From the NCBI GenBank assembly GCA_900547725.1, contig URHR01000006.1:1-50420 (forward strand): a DNA stretch of 50,420 bases, given 5' to 3'. Positions 45,650 through 50,420 of this stretch are shown here, in pieces. A model generated the notes under the pieces. That model searched no databases. It saw only the letters and a program-made list of their open reading frames with translations, and was not told where the DNA came from. This DNA comes from an uncultured Eubacteriales bacterium (GTDB lineage: Bacteria > Bacillota > Clostridia > Oscillospirales > CAG-272). Numbering within the stretch: position 1 is the stretch's first letter; each line of letters begins with the position of its first letter. The position numbers were made by a program, and so were the translations under genes.

Positions 45650-45751
45650 TTTACTCTCCCACACCGCACTTCATGGCGGCTTTTTTTGTTTTCGGAGCCT
45701 CAGCCCTCCGAAGGGAAATGCTTCTTACAAAACGCCCCTGCGGAGCCACCG

Positions 45752-45820
45752 TTTTTCCCGGGTTCTCATCCGGGAAAAGCGAAAGGGAGACCGCCGATCC
45801 GGTCGGCGCTCTCCTTTCGC
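45752..45820 (-). terminator. Double hairpin between oppA and oppB, probable partial terminator
   Basis: Reading the minus strand, a long stem (45779-45820, GCGAAAGG arm with an inner GCCGA/TCGGC stem) starts 12 bases past the oppA stop and is followed by TTTT (45775-45778). Those Ts also form the arm of a second nine-base-pair hairpin (45753-45761 with 45770-45778). The overlap of U-run and second stem fits incomplete termination, giving more OppA than permease. Nothing else of note lies in 45650-45751. Confidence 0.75.
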
Positions 45821-45831
45821 CTGAGTATCAG

Positions 45832-48420
45832 TCAGGATTCTACCAGGCTGACCTCCCAGATTCTTGAAAGCGGAGACTGGTATGCTGTCGCTTCGCACAG
45901 CGTGCTCGAATCAATCACCGCCGAGTTCCAGATAAAGAGATTCTTTCTCTGATAGGTTGCCAGTTCTACGGCAAGCTCCATAACAATATCCAATGCCTGC
46001 GCATAGTCCTCTTTCCGCTTGTTCTGATCCATCGTGGCACGGGCTTCCTCGATCAGCAGCGCCAGTTCGTCCAACCACGCCTGCTCCTCGGAAGTTCCCT
46101 CCTCCATGATGTAGGGGAAGCCCCAGTTCTTAATGGAGGTTGCACTCGAATCCTTGTGGTAAACCTGATACATATCCGGGTCAATTGTGGACGACCACGC
46201 TGCAGCCCAGACCTCCAGACCGCCGGATGCCAGCTTGGAAAGCGCGCTTGCGTCCTTGGTCACGGTCACGTCAAAGCCGATGTCGTTGAGCAGGTTTGCC
46301 GCCTTCTGCATGGTAGCATATGCCGGGTGGTCATTGGAGTCGCCCGCGATGGTGAACGTAAAGGTCAGCGTATCGCCGTTGGCGTTCTTCAGTTTTCCGG
46401 TCTTGGGATCCAGCGTGTTGTAACCTGCTTCCGCAGCCGCCGCTTTCGCGGAATTCTTTGCCAGCTCATCGTTGAACTTGCCGACCTTGATGAGGTTGCC
46501 TTCACCGTCGTATTCGCAATCGTCGTAGGAATATTCGCCATAGTAGGGCTGGCATCCTTCCGGATATGCCCAGGAGTTCTTGGACATCGAACGGTTCAGA
46601 ATGCTTGCAAAGGTGCTTCCGCCGTAGTAGTCCAGGCACAGTCCGACATCCATGCAGTACATAATGGCACGACGGATGTTGACATCCTTGACCTTGCCTG
46701 CGTTGATACCGATGTAACCGTAGCCCATGTTGTTTGCCAGCGCGTACTTGGTGTTGGCAACGTTCCCGAGTTTCGTGATATTGGTGCTGGTTGCCTGCGG
46801 CTCGGAGTAGTAGACCTCCGGGTTGGAACCGGTCACCGAGTTGAACATCTGGTCGGTGGAAATGACCTTATAACGAACCTTCTTGATCTTTGCGTTCTTG
46901 GAGGTATCGTTACCGAACACCGTGTAGAAGTTGTTGTTTCTCTCGTAGTAAACAATGTTGTTGGAGAAGAAGTCAGTCTTGGAAGGAATTGCCGACTCCG
47001 CTTCACAGGAAGTTTCCGCATTGGAAGCCTTGTAAGGACCTGCGCCCACAGGAACCTGCTTGACCTGCAGCTGATCGAAGAAATCCTGATTGGAGAACGC
47101 AACGCCGAAGTTGCCGTCCTCGATAGAGAACTTCTTGATCTCCGCCTCGGTGGAATAGTAACTCATAGGAGCCACGGTGAAGGAGAAGTTGTAGATTGCC
47201 TTGGGGTCAACGCCGTTGACAACGATCTTCAGGATATCGCACTCCTCGCCAAGGGCAATGTCTTCGCCGTCTGCGCCGGGAATGGATTCTGACTTATAGG
47301 TCGTGATACCGGAAATGCTCTTGATCTGCTTCTTGGAAGGATCGGCAAAGTACTTGGAAATCTCCACGCCCTTGAAGTATTCCTTCAGATTGGACGCCGT
47401 AGCCCATCCGCCGGCAACCACCGCCTTGAGTTTGGACTTGTACGACGACAAAGAGGTCACATTCATGTTGGCGTCATAAACGGTCTTGATCATGGCTTCC
47501 TCGGAGTGATCCGCCACCTTGTCATAGCCGTTCATGTCAACCTCGTAGGTGATCACGCCGGTCTCGCGATCCTTTTCGCTCTTGACCGTAATCAGGCCTT
47601 CTTTGTAAAGGAATACCTGCCACTGCTCGGTAAAGCCGTACTTTTTATAGGACTCGGTATCGCTGGAACTCGACCAGTCGCTCTGAAGCTCGCTCCGGAA
47701 CAGTTCCTCTGCCTTTGCAATCACTTCTTTTTCCTCTGCGGTCAGCGCACTCTTTTCCGCCTTCTCGTCATCGCACCATGCCACAACAGCATTGATACGG
47801 TCTGCCGCCAACTTGAGGAAGTAGCTGTCCATCTCCTTCTGCTGATTCTCGTCCGCCGTCTGAGCGCGATATGCGCCAAGGCCGCGGATGTTGGTGGAAT
47901 ACAGCGTGGAGGAACCGGTATAAATCGGGTCAAGAAGGACATACAGATTGAACAGAACGTCTTTGATGCTCAGCGTTGCTCCGTTGGAGAACTTGATGCC
48001 GTTCTTGATTGCAAAATAATACGTGGTGTAGTAATTGTCATAATTGCCGCTGCTTTCGTGATCCGCAGCCGTTCCCGTGGTGATGTAGGAATAGTTGAGC
48101 GCCACGCTGTCCGTATCCTTACCGCAGGTAATATTGCCGTTCTTATCGGTGGTCAGCATGCCGATCTGGGTCAGACCGATCACGTTTCCGTCCGCACCGC
48201 TGGTGTAGTAAAAAGGATTGAATACGCCGTCCAGCGCCTCGCTGGCAATTGCCAGAGGCGTGTTCTCATTGGAAATGCCGGAAGGCGTTTTGTTGCCGTC
48301 ACCGTTCCCCGTGCCGGTTCCGTCTCCGTCCTTGCCGCCCTTGCACGCCACTGCCAAAGGCAGGATTGTGCAGATCGAGAGCAGCAGACTGAGAATCCTC
48401 AAAAATTTCTTTTTCTTCAT
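45832..48420 (-). CDS. oppA: Oligopeptide ABC transporter substrate-binding lipoprotein, enlarged
   Basis: This is an 862-residue lipoprotein of the SBP_bac_5 family that captures peptides outside the cell for OppBCDF. The lipobox is LAVAC (Cys26), followed by a Gly/Asp/Lys linker. Family features include YFAIKNGIKFSNGATLSIKDV near 130-150, the central MGYGYIGINAGKVKDVNIRRAI region and the C-terminal YQVYHKDSS region. It is about 300 residues longer than a usual OppA. The extra length lies mostly in the first half, where about 200-430 is rich in Lys, Glu and Ser and has no match I recognise. The start ATG follows AAAGGAAGA. It is 58 bases after the preceding lipoprotein gene, with no terminator between. 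Confidence 0.93.
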   Translation of the reverse strand: MKKKKFLRILSLLLSICTILPLAVACKGGKDGDGTGTGNGDGNKTPSGISNENTPLAIASEALDGVFNPFYYTSGADGNVIGLTQIGMLTTDKNGNITCGKDTDSVALNYSYITTGTAADHESSGNYDNYYTTYYFAIKNGIKFSNGATLSIKDVLFNLYVLLDPIYTGSSTLYSTNIRGLGAYRAQTADENQQKEMDSYFLKLAADRINAVVAWCDDEKAEKSALTAEEKEVIAKAEELFRSELQSDWSSSSDTESYKKYGFTEQWQVFLYKEGLITVKSEKDRETGVITYEVDMNGYDKVADHSEEAMIKTVYDANMNVTSLSSYKSKLKAVVAGGWATASNLKEYFKGVEISKYFADPSKKQIKSISGITTYKSESIPGADGEDIALGEECDILKIVVNGVDPKAIYNFSFTVAPMSYYSTEAEIKKFSIEDGNFGVAFSNQDFFDQLQVKQVPVGAGPYKASNAETSCEAESAIPSKTDFFSNNIVYYERNNNFYTVFGNDTSKNAKIKKVRYKVISTDQMFNSVTGSNPEVYYSEPQATSTNITKLGNVANTKYALANNMGYGYIGINAGKVKDVNIRRAIMYCMDVGLCLDYYGGSTFASILNRSMSKNSWAYPEGCQPYYGEYSYDDCEYDGEGNLIKVGKFNDELAKNSAKAAAAEAGYNTLDPKTGKLKNANGDTLTFTFTIAGDSNDHPAYATMQKAANLLNDIGFDVTVTKDASALSKLASGGLEVWAAAWSSTIDPDMYQVYHKDSSATSIKNWGFPYIMEEGTSEEQAWLDELALLIEEARATMDQNKRKEDYAQALDIVMELAVELATYQRKNLFIWNSAVIDSSTLCEATAYQSPLSRIWEVSLVES

Positions 48421-48478
48421 CGTGATTCTTCCTTTCTTCTCTTCTCTTTTTCTTGGTTTTGTTGATATATCTGTCCGG

Positions 48479-49621
48479 TCAATTATCCTCTTTGTACTCG
48501 TTGACCGCCGTAACCGTTACGGTAGAGGTCACCGCCGCGCTTGCCGCATCGGGTGCATCCCCGAAAATGCTGCTCACGCTTTCAATCTTCCCCGTCAGGT
48601 TCTGCCGGTTGTTGCAATCATAGGTAAACGTACCGCTCATCGTCACATTTTCAACCGTCACGTCATCATCGCAAAGTCCCGCAAGCGCGCCCAACTGCAG
48701 AAGCATCTGATTCTGCTGGTTGTTCAGGTTGACCTTCACCTGAAGGTTTTCAAAGGTCACGTCCCGAAGAACCGCACCGCCCGCCAACCGATTGAACAAT
48801 CCGTAAGCAGTTCCGCTCTTGGTCTGATTTTTCTCCACAGTCAGATTCAGAATTTTATGTCCGTTTCCAAGGAATGTTCCGGAGTAAGTATCAGGGAAGC
48901 TGACCTTTCCGACCTCACTCATGTCAATGTCGTTCAGAAGGTAGTAGTTCGCGCCGGCGCTGACGCTCCTCAGATCCGACGGTTTGGAAACGACGCGGTA
49001 GTTTCCTTCGATAAATTTCGCATACACGGTTTCGGCAGGGTTCGCGTCATCATGCGCATGCGTGTACGGGAAGGTCACCGGTTGCGTATACGCTTCATCA
49101 TAGTAATATCCGATCAGCGTATGTCCTTCCCATTTGGGAGCGGTGAATTTGGAAACCGAAGGATTTTCATCCGAAACAGATACATTCAGGATTTGTGCAA
49201 AATCCTCACCGTAACAAATCCGAACGCTGTAGTTCTTTGCCCAACGGCAGTAAAGCGTCAGATCCTCGGTGACGCGGTCTTTGTCAAAGTCCCATGCCCG
49301 TTCGGTCTCGCTGCCGTCCGCCGCTTCTTCCTTTATATAATATTCTTTTACATGGTAGCCGCTGCGGATCGGTCCTTCCGTATTGGTTCCGCTCGCTCCG
49401 GGCGTAAACATGAGCGAGTTTGCCTTGGTATAATACAGCTGCTTTTCGTTTCCGCCGGCAGTACCGCCGCAAAAATCGATCGTCACCTTGTAAACATACC
49501 CGTCCTGCTCCAACTGATCCAGCTTTTTCTGCTCCCGGTTCGAAGAACACGCAGAGAAAAGGAGCACAAAACTCAGAACCAATATTGCAAGCAACCCTGT
49601 TTTCTTTCCGTATAATTTCAT
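48479..49621 (-). CDS. Surface lipoprotein with InlB-like repeats and a beta-helix-like segment
   Basis: This is a 380-residue lipoprotein from the ATG at 49621, favoured over the start 20 codons earlier because GGGAG lies close upstream and the signal peptide then begins MKLYGKKTG. The lipobox is LFSAC (Cys25). Residues 44-128 and 130-204 look like divergent InlB/Flg_new repeats (ending LYCRWAK and VYAKFIE). Residues 208-330 contain YYLLNDIDM, GTFLGNGHKILNL and LFNRLAGG, a pattern common in GLUG-type beta-helical surface proteins of gut bacteria. It is the first gene of the opp/protease unit and may act as an accessory binding protein. No enzyme motif was seen. Confidence 0.87.
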   Translation of the reverse strand: MKLYGKKTGLLAILVLSFVLLFSACSSNREQKKLDQLEQDGYVYKVTIDFCGGTAGGNEKQLYYTKANSLMFTPGASGTNTEGPIRSGYHVKEYYIKEEAADGSETERAWDFDKDRVTEDLTLYCRWAKNYSVRICYGEDFAQILNVSVSDENPSVSKFTAPKWEGHTLIGYYYDEAYTQPVTFPYTHAHDDANPAETVYAKFIEGNYRVVSKPSDLRSVSAGANYYLLNDIDMSEVGKVSFPDTYSGTFLGNGHKILNLTVEKNQTKSGTAYGLFNRLAGGAVLRDVTFENLQVKVNLNNQQNQMLLQLGALAGLCDDDVTVENVTMSGTFTYDCNNRQNLTGKIESVSSIFGDAPDAASAAVTSTVTVTAVNEYKEDN

Positions 49622-49683
49622 CTGAACTCCCATACCCGCCACCGGCAGGCTTTGCTCCAAACAGATATTTTGCAAACGCAATT

Positions 49684-49712
49684 ATTATACTTCATTCCGA
49701 CGTAAAAATAAA
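49684..49712 (-). promoter_or_regulatory. Probable promoter of the opp/protease unit
   Basis: On the minus strand, a perfect TATAAT (49684-49689) has TTTATT (49707-49712) 17 bases upstream. The -10 is strong and the -35 weak. It lies about 60 bases before the lipoprotein start at 49621. Confidence 0.55.
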
Positions 49713-49940
49713 GTGTATAATTATGAACATTTTACTTCTTTTTGCATTTTTCTTCCCGGACAATTGCAAAATCCCCCGAAAAAGCAGAACATTTTTCCGT
49801 TAAACGCCGCGCGGAAAGCATTTCTTTTTCTTTTTGCGGGACTCTCGACTTGCAAATTGCAGGTTGTTTTTTTCTTCTTGCAAAAGCGGCAGCCCGCCAA
49901 GGCAATAAAAGCTTTGGATAAAAGCGCCATAATATATAAT

Positions 49941-49969
49941 ATGATATCACATAATTCCGTTTTTGTCAA
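49941..49969 (-). promoter_or_regulatory. Strong sigma-A promoter upstream of the opp/protease unit
   Basis: On the minus strand, consensus TTGACA (49964-49969) and TATCAT (49941-49946) have 17-base spacing, and the -10 carries an extended TGA. It would give a leader of about 310 bases before the lipoprotein start, or a separate short RNA. Confidence 0.8.
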
Positions 49970-50031
49970 TGCTTCGGGTGCAAAAATATCCACCAATATT
50001 ATTATGACGATGTGATCAATTTTATAAAAAA

Positions 50032-50064
50032 TGTATATATTCATCCACCCGATGAATATATACA
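50032..50064. repeat. Perfect 14-base inverted repeat, possible operator
   Basis: TGTATATATTCATC, a five-base spacer, then its exact reverse complement. It lies 63 bases upstream of the strong promoter at 49941-49969 and has no flanking T-run typical of a terminator. A dimeric regulator site is the simplest reading. Confidence 0.6.
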
Positions 50065-50286
50065 GTCTGCTTTCCGGATTCTCCCGCGATTCCCGAGTAA
50101 AAAATCAATCCTTCCGAATGACTTCATGCGTTATATATCTAAAATGATTCTTGATTTCATTCTTGTTTCGCAGGTTTTGAACATCGGAAAGAAGTCGGTT
50201 GCCGCGTTCTGTACGGAAGCCAATCTCTGCAGGACATCTGCCCGGGCGATGCACTCCGGCATATACCGTTTACCGAATCCCTTGTC

Positions 50287-50320
50287 AAAAAGCCGCCCGA
50301 TTCAGAAATCAGGCGGCTTT
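50287..50320 (-). terminator. Terminator of the gene entering from the right edge
   Basis: A nine-base-pair stem AAAGCCGCC/GGCGGCTTT (50289-50297 with 50312-50320) is extended by four pairs after one mismatch. On the minus strand it ends in TTTTT. Confidence 0.85.
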
Positions 50321-50359
50321 ACCACGGGACAAAAAGTCGGTTTCGTCACAATTGCATCT

Positions 50360-50420
50360 TCAGGATTCCGACAGATACGGATACTCCGTCCCGTCTCCGA
50401 GAACAAAGTTGTACTTCTGG
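50360..50420 (-). CDS. C-terminal end of an unidentified gene
   Basis: The last 19 codons read in from the right edge: the peptide ends GDGTEYPYLSES and stops with TGA at 50360-50362. It is supported mainly by the strong terminator 40 bases downstream in the same direction. The piece is too short to assign to a family. Confidence 0.45.
   Translation of the reverse strand, partial: QKYNFVLGDGTEYPYLSES

Larger units (their letters stand above)
49690..50286. other. AT-rich spacer with no supported gene
   Basis: Composition is clearly lower in GC than the genes. It contains the strong minus-strand promoter at 49941-49969 and the inverted repeat at 50032-50064, annotated separately. Two weak minus-strand reading frames occur: 49721-49930, a basic peptide of 69 residues with seven Cys whose ATG lies about four bases from the predicted transcript start, and 50131-50262 with 43 residues and no good ribosome binding site. 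I do not call either a gene. Confidence 0.5.

Noticed and set aside
49721..50044. A 107-residue minus-strand frame in the right-hand spacer
   Set aside because: Its start lies upstream of the strong promoter's -10, there is no ribosome binding site, and the sequence is Lys/Phe/Cys-rich as expected of AT-rich spacer.
50131..50262. A 43-residue minus-strand frame starting MPECIARADV
   Set aside because: It looks somewhat protein-like but has no close ribosome binding site and no recognisable family; left as part of the spacer.

Overview
The window looks like a piece of chromosome from a monoderm, probably gut-dwelling Clostridia-type bacterium. The reasons are Gram-positive-style lipoprotein signal peptides, strong AAGGAGG ribosome binding sites, a meso-diaminopimelate pathway relic, and large BspA-type leucine-rich-repeat (LRR_5) and InlB-type (Flg_new) surface proteins. 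The genus cannot be told from the sequence. No tRNA, rRNA, CRISPR array, IS element, integrase or phage gene was seen.

Layout. (1) 1-4605, plus strand: the 3' half of carA, then carB, which continues in frame into a DapF-like domain that lacks the first catalytic cysteine. Base composition changes sharply inside carA. A bidirectional terminator at 4656-4694 separates this from everything else, which is all on the minus strand. (2) 20791 down to 4769: a transcription unit with a near-consensus promoter. In order it encodes a membrane protein with an InlB-like domain, a MoxR AAA ATPase, a DUF58 protein, two membrane VWA proteins (overlapping starts and stops), then an LRR lipoprotein whose GTG start overlaps the preceding VWA gene, and a 1688-residue InlB-repeat lipoprotein. 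(3) 30315 down to 20908: one gene with its own promoter and terminator, coding for a 3088-residue LRR lipoprotein. (4) 49969 down to 30581: a run of nine genes. They encode a small surface lipoprotein, an unusually large OppA, a terminator-like double hairpin, OppB, OppC, OppD, OppF, a small conserved-looking membrane protein, a 2329-residue cell-surface subtilisin carrying a long LRR array, and another LRR lipoprotein. Most junctions overlap or are under 60 bases. The right edge holds the last 19 codons of another minus-strand gene and its terminator.

How the genes may work together. The fourth unit reads as a protein-feeding module: an LRR-targeted surface protease cuts extracellular protein, OppA and partner lipoproteins catch the peptides, and OppBCDF imports them. 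The second unit joins a MoxR/DUF58/VWA envelope system, whose general role is poorly known, to two surface lipoproteins by translational coupling, which suggests that the lipoproteins are clients or effectors of the MoxR-VWA machine. Four separate genes carry LRR_5 arrays with different N-terminal modules, and six carry InlB-like domains, so the whole 4.7-49.6 kb stretch is a cell-surface region. These functional links are inference from gene order.
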